Assembly: GCA_028706255.1 (NCBI GenBank)
Contig: JAQWBS010000001.1
Location: 424,687-488,686 of the forward strand
Direction: 5' to 3'
DNA length: 64,000 nt
Origin: Alphaproteobacteria bacterium
Lineage (GTDB): Bacteria > Pseudomonadota > Alphaproteobacteria > RF32 > CAG-239
Shown: positions 39,201 to 48,198 of the stretch, piece by piece
How the letters are laid out: each line of letters opens with the position of its first letter
Numbering within the stretch: position 1 is the first letter of the stretch
Made by a program: the position numbers and the translations under genes
Notes under the pieces: generated by a model
The model's database searches: none
What the model was told of the DNA's origin: nothing
What the model saw: only the letters and a program-made list of their open reading frames with translations

Positions 39201-39690
39201 AAGAGGGGTTGTTGGTGATTTTGGCGGTAACATCATTGGCTATGTTTTGCCTGACGGTAGTGTTGCAGACACCAATAATGTTAAAATAGGACGTGTTTTG
39301 CCAGATGGAAATGTTATCAGTAATTCAGGAAAACTTGCTGGTGAACTTCTTGATGGAGATATCGTCATTGATAATGCCGATAAATTTGCGGGTTATGTCA
39401 GATTTGATGGAAAAGTTGTTGGACTTGATGGAAAAGCTGTTGGAAGTTTAATTTCTGGAGGTTTAGCAGTTGGAAATAATGAAACGATATTAGGTAAGGT
39501 TTATAAAATCGGTGCAACGATTTTAGGAAATGATGGAAGATATATCGGACGCCTTGCTGCAAATGGCACAGTTGTCGATATGAAAGGTAAAAACATTGGA
39601 TATCTAAAAAACAATGGTTCATTTGTTGATTTAGATAAAAAAGTTTCAGGTTATGCCTTGCAAGAAGTGGCTAAAAATCGGAGGAATTAA
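36274..39690 (+). CDS. Inner-membrane-anchored giant 17-residue-repeat protein (VirB10 N-terminal-like partner)
   Basis: N-terminal TM; Ig/HYDIN-like domain (LTLTPNPVQMGQVVLGTEAKNVLTL...CHITMSW); long repeat array GNVIGRVLPDGTVVDLN. Confidence 0.75.
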   Translation: MSKENLTHSENYVRKTNRIILAVGVISFLLFLFGVYLLVNSKNTGNEYEEPVFTDNDDVLNMADNVNPLQSAIEFGEPEDKVIPLTLTPNPVQMGQVVLGTEAKNVLTLGTNGKNSIKILAINLAEPPADGFEFNHTCNGKTLRGEETCHITMSWVPVVAGNVQNNFLITWHESNLSQSNAKAEKVPVEGSAIRKEDCNYCETPSGVAEGDKKAQKLRAVIGPDGNIIGYSDEEGFIRDDKGNIIGRINEAGMAIDSEGNVIGVAENRRVVLDEFGNVIGYVNPDGTVVDLNGNVIGRVLPDGTVVDLNGNVIGKASDAGYVYDKDGNIIGRVLPDGTVVDMNGNVIGRLNEKGEVVDADGNIIGYITKPGRVAIDKDGKVLGVVMPNGAVVDAEGRVVGYLDENGNIVDEQKIGKIGPTRRLAYDKDGNVIGYIDENGNVVDFNGNIIGRMLEDGTLVDLEGNVIGKAGDYVTLALDENGNVIGYVGKDGKVYDKDGNVIGYVGENGEIFSNIRRKVGSIVDVDLIPIGPDGSVLGAIKNNGEVVDTAGQKIGRILASGLVKDMSGAKIVGKLVRGGLVVGYGCKNVGYLEKDGRIRKENKETTHKVAANGIIHDGNGNYIGEVVKLGRVFDNNCNLLGEVGNDGIVRNTNAGYIGCVNPDGTVLNDRGDVVGGVLREGIALSYDGNYLGKISQDGIVMSDAKLPIGCVSVYGDVLGRNGSYIGRVLEEKYAFDLDGNFIGEVDEDGRIDISGIGHAKIFANNSLADNNNDIIGQVMHEKTIIMDSTGIKGNLFPDGNIYSYSGASLGKIHGDGLSFYNTQIGVPLKRGQVVDFSGKLIGKTNYDGRVINRFGEYIGDIDAKGRLITSKGEYRGDVLKRGVAIGYDGSYIGYVLADGQVINLDGNKEGSVTSDDKVLSNRGEIIGEVIQEDILTDIWGNYKGRMNSLGDVIDLKNDIITAILPGASTDKGLSILKRGVVGDFGGNIIGYVLPDGSVADTNNVKIGRVLPDGNVISNSGKLAGELLDGDIVIDNADKFAGYVRFDGKVVGLDGKAVGSLISGGLAVGNNETILGKVYKIGATILGNDGRYIGRLAANGTVVDMKGKNIGYLKNNGSFVDLDKKVSGYALQEVAKNRRN
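37099..37404 (+). repeat. In-phase 51-bp (17 aa) degenerate tandem repeat block, most regular part of a longer array
   Basis: Unit starts (GGN-AAY) at 37099, 37150, 37201, 37252, 37303, 37354: exact 51-bp spacing. Confidence 0.95.
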
Positions 39691-39692
39691 CG

Positions 39693-42600
39693 TTGAAAAA
39701 GCACTCTAAAACATTAACTCGTCTTTCACATAAATTCACTATGTTTTTATGTGTATTGACAGGTGTCTTTGTTCTTTCGACAAAAGGTCTTGCCGCTCAA
39801 GAAATTACGGCAATAGATTTTAATGGTGACTTAATCGGTAAGGTCATTCCAGATGGTAAGGTTGTGAATTTTGACAATCAATTAATTGGAAATATCAATG
39901 CAGATAGTTTGATTGTTGGGTTTAAAGGTGAGCTTTTAGGTGGAATTATCCCACAAGGAATTGCAATTGGCAACGATAATAAGTTTTTAGGAAAAGTGAG
40001 CAATGATGGAACAGTTCGTCTTGCTTCTGGTAAAATTATTGGTAAAGTTTTGCCAAATGGACTAGTTGTCGACGAAATCTACGATGTCATTGGGGCTGTT
40101 CTTTTCCCAGGGTTGATTTATTCAAATTATGGTGAAACAGTGGGACGCTTAACTGGTGATGGTAGTTACACAAATTTGCAGGGGCAAAAGATTGGTTTTG
40201 TTTCTTCAGATGGCTATGCTTATCGCCAAGTTGGCAATGAATATGTTTTAGATGGCAAGCTCATCTCTTCAAAAATGGTCATTTCAGATCAAGGAAAGTT
40301 TATTGGAAGTTTGGCTCCAGGGGGAGATGTAACAGACTTTGAGGCAAATATTATTGGTCGAATCAGAGCCAATGGTTATGTTTATGATGCCAATAATCGC
40401 GTCATAGGTCGTGTTGTTTCAACAGGATTTGCGGTTGGGAATGACGGAAAATATCTAGGATTCATCACTTATAACGGTGAAGTCATTTTGAATGAAAAAG
40501 TGGTTGGTAGATTGCTTGCGAATGATGATATTGTCAATGTTGAAGGCAGTGTCGTTGGTAAAAGAATTGATTTTTCAGCAACGTTCTCAAATGAAAAAGG
40601 AAAATATATTGGTCGTCTTATCCCAAATGGTGAAATTGTTAAAGCCAAAGAAGTTGTTGGAAAATTAGGGGTTGGCAATGCTGTTTTCAACGAAGAAAGA
40701 ATTTTAGGACATGAAGTTAAAACGGGACCTGTGTTTGATTATAAGGGAAGTCTTATTGGTCATGCGCTAAGAAATTCTGCGGTAATCTCCGTTTTAGGAA
40801 CACCTTTGGGAAATATGAAAGCCGATATGGCATATGATAAAAGTGGAAGATTTATTGGAAAAATATCTCAGACAAAACTTGTTATGGGGCTAGATAATAC
40901 CATTCAAGGATTGACAAATATTGATATGACCATTGGACGAGAAGAAGAAAAGAAAAGCGTTTCTCCTTTCGGATATGTCTTTTCAGCAGAAGGTGTTTTA
41001 GAAGGATTTGCAGTTAAACCTGCGCCAATATATAATTTATATGGCATTAAAGCAGCAGATTTGTCATTGAATGGACAGATTGAGAATCAGGGAAATGCCT
41101 ACACAGGCAAGATAACAACTTCTGGCATTCATATTGACGAAAGAAACCGTGTGCTTGGTGCTTTTATAAACCCTAAGCTTGTCGTGGATAAGGCAGAAGA
41201 ATCTTTATATCTCTCAGCATCAAATTTGGTTTATAATCTGAAGCAAAAAATTGTTGGAAAAATTACACCAAACAATAATATCATTGAAGCCTCTGCTGAA
41301 GGCTCAACAAACTTAATGCCAAAAATTGGACAGGCTTATCCTCACTCAATTGTATTGAATGTGACAGGAAATCTTGTTGGCTATGGTTCTGGAGAAAGAG
41401 TAAAAAATTCGGCAGATTCAAATATTGGAAAACTTATCGAAAGAGGCATTGCCATTGATAATAAGGGTGCTTTCTTGGGTGAACTTGCATCATATGAAAC
41501 TGTTGTTGATAATGCTTGCGCATTTATCGGAATTGTGACACCTCGTGGTGAAGTTAAAAATTATCGAGATACATATATTGGTAGACCACTTTTAAATGGA
41601 GAGGTCATTTCAGATAGTGGTGCAGTATTAGGACATGTGGTTAAGGCACTTCCAGTTATCGGAAATGCTGGAAATGTACTTGGTATTACGTCTGTTGATG
41701 GAAAAGTGATTAATTATAATAATGATAATTTGGGTTGTGTTGATGTTTATGGACGTTTGATGAATGTTGACGGATCAATTGTTGGGAGAACAGTTATTAA
41801 TGCGCCTGCAATTGATTTTGAAGGTGTAATCATCGGGCAAACAAACATAACTGGTGCAGTCATTAGTGATGAGAGTAAAACACTGGGTTATATGCAAGTT
41901 GATGAAAGCGTAAACTCTGGCACAGGAATTCCTCTCGGAACACTTTTTAAATATAAATATGCCTTTGATAATGGCAACAAGTTTATCGGAATTGTCAATG
42001 AAGAAGCAAGAGTGATTGGCTTTGACAAAAAAGAAATTGGATATGTTGATTTTTACGGCTATGTTAATAGCGGACGTGAAAAAATAGGATATGCTTTATA
42101 TGATTTATATGTTCATGGAGAAGAAGATTCACTCCAAGGATATATTGCAGCAGATGGAAATGTTTTAGCTTTTAGCGGGGCGAACATTGGGAAGTTAGAT
42201 AAAGGCTTTGTGCTAGATAAATCAGGAAAAGTTATTGCTAGAGGAAGTAGAGATTATAATATTCGTAATGATAAATATTATGTTTTAGGATACCTCAATT
42301 TTAATGGTGACGTCATTGCCAATAGTGGGGAACTCGCTGGAAAAATTGAGCTTAAAGAAGGCAATATTTACAATGCTGAAGAGCAATATATTGCGAAGGC
42401 TTATCCATTACAATATTACAACAACGTTGCCACTGCTAAGCCTGTTTATGGTGAAAATGGTGAAATTATTGGTTATGCCAAAGATGACGGTAGTGTGGTT
42501 GATGAAGATGGAAAACTCATTGCTTTGCTCAATGATGATGGGTTTGCAATTTCTGCAAATGGCGACATCATCGGCGGAACAGGAACAGATTGGTTCACAA

Positions 42601-44111
42601 AATCAACTCAAAGAAAAGTCAAAAAATATGATGTGCCAGAAGTTGGGGTGAGCGGGGAAATGACGGAACAGGCTCGCAAGTCTATGTCAATTGCTTTAAC
42701 AACAGATGGCGAATATTTGGGAAGAATTGGAGATGACGGACAAGTTACCGACGATTCTGGTAAAGTATTAGGCAGAAAAATGCCTGATGGATTGATTATA
42801 GATGATGGTGGTAATCTTATTGGTCTTGAAGAAACGGCTCAACCAGATACAAACGGAATTTTCATTCCAACAGGAACTTTTGGACAAGGTTCAGCTTATG
42901 GCGTTGGGGCTGGGGCAGGTGGAAACTTAGGCCCTGGAGGCGGTTATGGTCCTGGGGAAAGATATGACCCACAAAGATCAGCTGCTTTGAATGAAGCACA
43001 AAATCAACGTCGTCAAAATATTTCAGTCGGAAAAATCAGCACCAGTGTTAAAACGTCAAATTTTGATGGAATGCAAAAAAACTGGGATGAACAAGGCATT
43101 CAAAAAGCAATTTCTTCTTGGCGAGTTGACCTGAGTGAGATGATTCTTTCAGACAAACCAATTCCAGCGGTCATTGCGCGTTCAATTGATAGTAATAATC
43201 CAACACCAGTAACGGCATATGTTGAAAGAAACGTCTATTCAGAAGTTGGAAGAAATATTATCATTCCTGCTGGAAGTCGTGTTATGGGAACGCTTGGTGG
43301 CTTAACAGCAACCACAGAAGATACCTCTCAATCAGCTAAGGTTTCAATTACGTGGGAAAGACTCATTCGTCCAGATGGCTCAATTTTCGTGTTCCAAGGG
43401 CTTACGGGAGATGCGCAAGGTCGTGGGGGTGCTTTGGGATATTTGGATCAACAGTTATTCAAAAAATATACGCTTCCTGTGATGACAACAATGCTTAGTT
43501 CTGGGTTGACTTATATGATGGCAACGGATGATTCTGGTTCGAATGTTGAAAGTTCAAGACAGCAGGCAGCAAATGATGCTCGACAAAACTTTGAAAATTC
43601 TATGAATTCAATTTTCCAACAAATTTTGCAAGATAAAACGAATATTAGACCTTTAACTTATGTCCCTGCTGGTACAAGAATTATCATTTATCCTAATGTG
43701 GACTTATGGTTAAGAACCCCTGAAAGAGATGAGTTGGAAGCTAATGCTCAATTGAATAAGAAAGATGTCTTGATCGATGACCAACAGAAAGTTCGTGAGA
43801 GTAGGGAAGTTGAGTTAAGAAAGAAAATTAACCCATCAGGAAACACGGGTGGTGGTGGCGCCGACAGTTCATCTGTTGTTTATGCACCTGACCAAGATGG
43901 TGTTTCTGAAGCAACAGGTGACGCTCTGCTGATTTCTGATAGAAAGATTGTTGAAGATAGAAAGAAAATGGATGCAAGCAAAAAAGCAGCTAAGCAAAAC
44001 ACAAGTGTTGGCACACCGCCTCCACCTCCGCCATCTTCAGCATCGTCAGCCAGTAGCTCAAGCAAAGAAACAACGACGACGACAACAAATAGTATTCCGC
44101 AGTTGTTCTAG
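39693..44111 (+). CDS. virB10: Giant repeat protein with C-terminal VirB10/TrbI domain
   Basis: TTG start after GGAGG; signal peptide; same repeats; C-term SDKPIPAVIARSIDSNNPTPVTAYVERNVYSEVGRNIIIPAGSRVMGTLGG...NIRPLTYVPAGTRIIIYPNVDLWLR. Confidence 0.85.
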   Translation: MKKHSKTLTRLSHKFTMFLCVLTGVFVLSTKGLAAQEITAIDFNGDLIGKVIPDGKVVNFDNQLIGNINADSLIVGFKGELLGGIIPQGIAIGNDNKFLGKVSNDGTVRLASGKIIGKVLPNGLVVDEIYDVIGAVLFPGLIYSNYGETVGRLTGDGSYTNLQGQKIGFVSSDGYAYRQVGNEYVLDGKLISSKMVISDQGKFIGSLAPGGDVTDFEANIIGRIRANGYVYDANNRVIGRVVSTGFAVGNDGKYLGFITYNGEVILNEKVVGRLLANDDIVNVEGSVVGKRIDFSATFSNEKGKYIGRLIPNGEIVKAKEVVGKLGVGNAVFNEERILGHEVKTGPVFDYKGSLIGHALRNSAVISVLGTPLGNMKADMAYDKSGRFIGKISQTKLVMGLDNTIQGLTNIDMTIGREEEKKSVSPFGYVFSAEGVLEGFAVKPAPIYNLYGIKAADLSLNGQIENQGNAYTGKITTSGIHIDERNRVLGAFINPKLVVDKAEESLYLSASNLVYNLKQKIVGKITPNNNIIEASAEGSTNLMPKIGQAYPHSIVLNVTGNLVGYGSGERVKNSADSNIGKLIERGIAIDNKGAFLGELASYETVVDNACAFIGIVTPRGEVKNYRDTYIGRPLLNGEVISDSGAVLGHVVKALPVIGNAGNVLGITSVDGKVINYNNDNLGCVDVYGRLMNVDGSIVGRTVINAPAIDFEGVIIGQTNITGAVISDESKTLGYMQVDESVNSGTGIPLGTLFKYKYAFDNGNKFIGIVNEEARVIGFDKKEIGYVDFYGYVNSGREKIGYALYDLYVHGEEDSLQGYIAADGNVLAFSGANIGKLDKGFVLDKSGKVIARGSRDYNIRNDKYYVLGYLNFNGDVIANSGELAGKIELKEGNIYNAEEQYIAKAYPLQYYNNVATAKPVYGENGEIIGYAKDDGSVVDEDGKLIALLNDDGFAISANGDIIGGTGTDWFTKSTQRKVKKYDVPEVGVSGEMTEQARKSMSIALTTDGEYLGRIGDDGQVTDDSGKVLGRKMPDGLIIDDGGNLIGLEETAQPDTNGIFIPTGTFGQGSAYGVGAGAGGNLGPGGGYGPGERYDPQRSAALNEAQNQRRQNISVGKISTSVKTSNFDGMQKNWDEQGIQKAISSWRVDLSEMILSDKPIPAVIARSIDSNNPTPVTAYVERNVYSEVGRNIIIPAGSRVMGTLGGLTATTEDTSQSAKVSITWERLIRPDGSIFVFQGLTGDAQGRGGALGYLDQQLFKKYTLPVMTTMLSSGLTYMMATDDSGSNVESSRQQAANDARQNFENSMNSIFQQILQDKTNIRPLTYVPAGTRIIIYPNVDLWLRTPERDELEANAQLNKKDVLIDDQQKVRESREVELRKKINPSGNTGGGGADSSSVVYAPDQDGVSEATGDALLISDRKIVEDRKKMDASKKAAKQNTSVGTPPPPPPSSASSASSSSKETTTTTTNSIPQLF

Positions 44112-44123
44112 GGGAGAGGGAAA

Positions 44124-45092
44124 ATGTCTTTTAAGGTGCTAGAATCAGTTTTGCGACCGCTTGCTTATTGGTATAACCAAGATAATATCGAGGAAATTGC
44201 AATTAATCGCTCGAAGCAAGTTTGGTTGCGTCTGCGTGGGAAGAGGGCATATCCATGGGTGATGTATAAAGATGAAAAATTGACCAAAGAATATTTGACT
44301 GATTTGCTTTATCTGATTGCAAACACTTATGAAATTCCTTTTGACCCCGTTGAAGGGACACCGTTGGTTTATGCTGCAATTCCAGGGGAACATCGTTTTT
44401 CAGGAATCGCAGGAAAGAACGTGATGTATGATGAAGAAGACCTTACGGGTGGCGTTGCTTTAGCAATTCGTGTGCATAGTGATGATGTGGCATTTGGGCT
44501 GCAAGATTATGGCTTAAAACAAGGTCAGGGATTGCATAATATCAATCCAATTAAAGATTTGAAAGACCCTGAAGACCCATATGAGCGATTGCTTCTTAGT
44601 ATTAAGAGAGGCGACCACATTTTGGTTTCAGGTGCAACCTCGACAGGTAAGACGACGTTCTTGAATAATCTTTTGAAAATTTTAGATATCAATAAACGAA
44701 TTATCACCATTGAGGATACGAGAGAGTTGATTGTGCCACACAAGAACAGAGTTCACGTCGTGCTTTCCCGTACGGAACAAACCAACCAACTAAATTATAG
44801 TAAAATCATTGACTTGGTTGTGCGTTTCACACCAGATGCCATCATCGGCGGTGAAATTTCAACAGGAAACGCAGGCGCACTTTGGGAGCTTATGGGTTCA
44901 GGTCATGATAACTGCTTAGCAACAATCCACGCAGAAAGCTCAGAAGCCGCTTATAAAGCGTTTGTCGACAGAATTTTACACACCTATCCGACCATTGATA
45001 GAACGAAAACAATGGCAGAAATGCGTCAGAAACTTCGAGTGGTTCAAATCAATCGTGATGGTAACCTCAGAGCAGTTACAGAAGTGACCTAA
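44124..45092 (+). CDS. virB11: VirB11-family T4SS ATPase
   Basis: LVSGATSTGKTTFLNNLL, ITIEDTRELIVPHKNRVHV, DAIIGGEIS, LATIHAESSEAAY. Confidence 0.95.
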   Translation: MSFKVLESVLRPLAYWYNQDNIEEIAINRSKQVWLRLRGKRAYPWVMYKDEKLTKEYLTDLLYLIANTYEIPFDPVEGTPLVYAAIPGEHRFSGIAGKNVMYDEEDLTGGVALAIRVHSDDVAFGLQDYGLKQGQGLHNINPIKDLKDPEDPYERLLLSIKRGDHILVSGATSTGKTTFLNNLLKILDINKRIITIEDTRELIVPHKNRVHVVLSRTEQTNQLNYSKIIDLVVRFTPDAIIGGEISTGNAGALWELMGSGHDNCLATIHAESSEAAYKAFVDRILHTYPTIDRTKTMAEMRQKLRVVQINRDGNLRAVTEVT

Positions 45093-45604
45093 AGGAGGTT
45101 GCTTAAAGTTAGAAATTCTAGAATATGATGAGCCGTTTCTTCAGGAGATTGCTCATCATTTTTGATGAGAAAATCAGTTTCTTTAGGCTGGTGATAGTTT
45201 TGCTCATACATCTCTTTAATTCTGTTAATTTCCCACGTGTTTAATTCTCTTGTGCCTCTGTTTTTAAGACAGGTTTCAAGGGTTGGGGAAAGGGTGATAT
45301 AGCAAATCTTAGCCTGAGTATCGGCAAGTTTTTGCCATCGGTCATAATTACTTTTTACTAAAGGATAAGCAAAAATAATAACATCATAAGTTTTGCTCTG
45401 TTTTAGGTCTTCTATCTTACTATCGAGCCTATTTAAGCGTTCTAAAATACCTTCATGAAAAGAAAGGTTTTTAAATACCACTTCATCTTCTGAAATGAGT
45501 TCATCTACTTCAATAAAAAGAGCATTAGGAATTTTTGTTTGCAAAATTTTAGAAACAGTAGACTTACCGGAATTTATCGTTCCGTTTATGTTCAAAATAA
45601 GCAT
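45089..45604 (-). CDS. P-loop nucleotide kinase-like protein
   Basis: NINGTINSGKSTVSKIL Walker A; VIIFAYPLVKSNYDRW. Confidence 0.65.
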   Translation of the reverse strand: MLILNINGTINSGKSTVSKILQTKIPNALFIEVDELISEDEVVFKNLSFHEGILERLNRLDSKIEDLKQSKTYDVIIFAYPLVKSNYDRWQKLADTQAKICYITLSPTLETCLKNRGTRELNTWEINRIKEMYEQNYHQPKETDFLIKNDEQSPEETAHHILEFLTLSNLL

Positions 45605-45629
45605 TATCTGTCCTTTTTAAGAGAAGATA

Positions 45630-46277
45630 CTAAAGCGGCGGAATATTAAGTTGAGCAATTTCACCAGGCTTGATTTTAACATTAGAATATCTAATGTTTC
45701 CTGTTTCAATCACAAAGCGTTGTCTGCCCGTTAATTGGGAAGCCAAGTCATAAAAATCTCTAGCATTAAGCTCTTGACGTTGCGGATTCATTAGATATAA
45801 CACGCAACCTTGAGTTCTCTCTGTAAGGCCACATCTTGCTCTGCCACGAGGAATTTCGGAGTTGCTGATAACACCTTGAAGGCCATTACGCACAACTTTT
45901 TCATCCGAAAACAATGTTTTTGTAAAGATAAATCCAAGAAAAAGCCCAGCAATTGCCGCCAAGATAATAGAATAAGTTGTAAATAAATCACCTACCATGA
46001 ATTTGTTTGATTTATTATTTGCATATAAATCTTCATCTTTAATAAAATTAGGTTGTTTATCTTCTTCATCAAGATAAGAGTCTAGATTGAAAGCATCTTG
46101 ACTAACAGGCACGAAAGAATCTTGTTCGTCTTCAAAAGAGCTCAAAACCACAGCTTTTTGAGGTGTTGAGTTGTTTTCTGAAGCGTTCAAAGGTCGTTTA
46201 ACAGGTCTTTTAACCTTTTTAAGTCTAGGACGTTCAGGTGCTACATTGTTATTTTTATCTTCATCAAAGCCAGACAT
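45630..46277 (-). CDS. Single-TM membrane protein with basic cytoplasmic N-terminus, unknown
   Basis: RPRLKKVKRPVKRPLN N-term; TM TYSIILAAIAGLFLGFIF; conserved-looking periplasmic domain. Confidence 0.6.
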   Translation of the reverse strand: MSGFDEDKNNNVAPERPRLKKVKRPVKRPLNASENNSTPQKAVVLSSFEDEQDSFVPVSQDAFNLDSYLDEEDKQPNFIKDEDLYANNKSNKFMVGDLFTTYSIILAAIAGLFLGFIFTKTLFSDEKVVRNGLQGVISNSEIPRGRARCGLTERTQGCVLYLMNPQRQELNARDFYDLASQLTGRQRFVIETGNIRYSNVKIKPGEIAQLNIPPL

Positions 46278-46288
46278 CTGCCTACCCC

Positions 46289-47566
46289 TTATAAATTATT
46301 AATGATATTGCTGTTGGTTTTAACCGTGCGGATAATTCTTGGAACAATGAAAACCACAGTTTCAGATTTTGGTTTATCCACGCCAAAAATGCCATTTGGA
46401 ATACCAATAATTAGGAAGTTTTCTCCCAACTTGCTTCGCACATTAAATTGAGTAATCTGACCTTTTGTTGCTTCTAAAGTGATGTCAGAGTAAATTCTAT
46501 GTTTATCTTCCAGTGAAGATTTTGCCAAGATGGATAAATCTTGCTCAACCACATCTCTGCTGCCACATTTACCAATGTCAAATCTTGCAAACCATTGGTT
46601 TGGGACAACGAATTTTCCTTCTCCAACCGGCATAACCATAGCTTGTCCACCAAGGAAGTGTCTTAAAGTTGAAATGTTCAAGTCATTAGAAGTTGTTAGA
46701 ACTCTACCAATTACCCCTGTTTTAGCTGTTTTGATTGTGCCAAATTCAAATGTTTTGAGAAGTTCTTGCCAGTCTACATCATTTTTATGGTCATATGGAT
46801 AAATTCTGAACAAGCTAATGTCGTAAACGATTAAAGTTGGGTCGTTATCAAAGCTAGCAATGAGTTGCTGAATTTTGTTTCTTAATTCATAGTCAGCAGT
46901 AAAAGTAATTGAATATTCCGCCCAGTCAGTTGTAATATCTGTGATACCAGCACCACGTAAAACGTCTAAAAGCCCTAGCATAATTGGTCTTGATTTTGGC
47001 GCGTAAAGGCTAAAGCTAGCTTTATGACTAATGGTGAGTGTTTTTTTGTTATCATCATAGGAGTAATAAACATCAGCCGCTTCTGTAATCATATTAACAA
47101 CTTCTGAAAACTCTCCTCGTAGGTTTTCTGCCGCAATTTTAGCATATGGTCCATCTTTGGCAATCAGTTTTAGTCCTGCTTCTTTGGTGAGTTTTAACAA
47201 TGCTTTTTCAGCAGGCATTGTTTCAAAAGAAAAGCCTGTCACTTCAAATCTTGGCAACATATCATTGCGACCATTCTTTACCAAATTAAAGGTTTTAACG
47301 TTAAATGGCAAAGTGGTAATCATCTCTTGGGTTTTCCAGTTAACATTGCAACGCAATGGTGTTTCTAAGTCTAAGGAACTTGCCCCTTTTGAGGTCCTTA
47401 TAATTTCAGGAGATTGTGGAAAAATAACTTCCGCAGTAATTTGCTCTTCTTCAGGCAAAAAGCGAGGTTGCTCATTTTGGGCACAGCTTCCAAGGAAGAA
47501 AGTGATTAAGGAAAAAGCAATTAGATTTTTCAGTTTCATGGCATTCATAATTTTATCAAACCTCAT
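46289..47566 (-). CDS. Secretin-like lipoprotein (second in locus), short C-terminus
   Basis: Lipobox FFLGSC; FETMPAEKALLKLTKEAGLKLIAKDG...NLRGEFSEVVNMITEAADVYYSYDDNKKTLTI (STN/N0-like); C-term ETVVFIVPRIIR. Confidence 0.6.
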   Translation of the reverse strand: MRFDKIMNAMKLKNLIAFSLITFFLGSCAQNEQPRFLPEEEQITAEVIFPQSPEIIRTSKGASSLDLETPLRCNVNWKTQEMITTLPFNVKTFNLVKNGRNDMLPRFEVTGFSFETMPAEKALLKLTKEAGLKLIAKDGPYAKIAAENLRGEFSEVVNMITEAADVYYSYDDNKKTLTISHKASFSLYAPKSRPIMLGLLDVLRGAGITDITTDWAEYSITFTADYELRNKIQQLIASFDNDPTLIVYDISLFRIYPYDHKNDVDWQELLKTFEFGTIKTAKTGVIGRVLTTSNDLNISTLRHFLGGQAMVMPVGEGKFVVPNQWFARFDIGKCGSRDVVEQDLSILAKSSLEDKHRIYSDITLEATKGQITQFNVRSKLGENFLIIGIPNGIFGVDKPKSETVVFIVPRIIRTVKTNSNIINNL

Positions 47567-48116
47567 CTTTTGTCGGCAAATTTTGTCTGTTGGCTTCGTT
47601 CACTGGTTTCTTGATTTTGACAATTTTTCTATGTTCACTCATTTGTTTTTCTTTCATGAGCTTGTCAACAATTTCATCCATCTTCATTCCGGCACCTTCA
47701 GTTGGGTCAAAAAGTTTTTCATTATTTCCGCCTCCCAAAAGGTCTTTCATCTTTTCCAGCTCTTTATTGTCGTCTTTAATCATCTCTGGAGATGAATTAT
47801 GCATGAGCTCGTCTTTATATTCTTTTAAGTTCTTTTTAAGGGCAGCAAATCCACCAGCAATTTTCTTCTCAACAAGAGGGCGAAGGCTTTCACTATTTAC
47901 AACATAGTCACCAACTTCACAAATTTCTTCCAAAACGTCAAGAATATATCCATAAAAAGGATATTCCTCAATCGCAATATTTCCCTTGCGAATACATCTG
48001 GCGGCAATTCTTGAGATTGTTCTATCATAATAGTCTTTGAGCAAGATGTAATTGTTCAAATGCCAAAGATCTTCTTTGCTGACACTCTCATCACTCATTG
48101 TTGTTTTATCTTCCAT
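47556..48116 (-). CDS. Cytoplasmic protein of unknown function
   Basis: ORF overlapping next gene start; no TM or signal peptide seen. Confidence 0.5.
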   Translation of the reverse strand: MEDKTTMSDESVSKEDLWHLNNYILLKDYYDRTISRIAARCIRKGNIAIEEYPFYGYILDVLEEICEVGDYVVNSESLRPLVEKKIAGGFAALKKNLKEYKDELMHNSSPEMIKDDNKELEKMKDLLGGGNNEKLFDPTEGAGMKMDEIVDKLMKEKQMSEHRKIVKIKKPVNEANRQNLPTKDEV

Positions 48117-48198
48117 TGCTAAAACTCCCTTAAACCCAATTCTAGTTTAGGCTTACGTTTTTGTAAATTAATTTTTTGCAATTTACCCAATAATAAGC

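Noticed and set aside
39600-39780. Frameshift/pseudogene explanation for the 1138/1472-aa junction
   Set aside because: The second ORF has its own GGAGG RBS, start codon and signal-peptide-like sequence, so two genes fit better; still listed as something to verify.
36900-42900. CRISPR-like regular repeats
   Set aside because: The 51-bp periodicity is coding, degenerate and in frame; there are no conserved repeat/unique spacer units.
36274-44111. Calling the repeat proteins DotG/IcmE and the locus a Dot/Icm (type IVB) system
   Set aside because: Repeat-bearing VirB10 domains recall DotG, but the neighbours read as VirB3/B4/B6/B8/B9/B11 and a VirB7-like lipoprotein; no DotA, IcmK/DotH, DotL or similar were recognised.
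18971-45092. Integrative conjugative element interpretation
   Set aside because: No relaxase, integrase, coupling protein or att repeats seen in the window; cannot be excluded from outside sequence.
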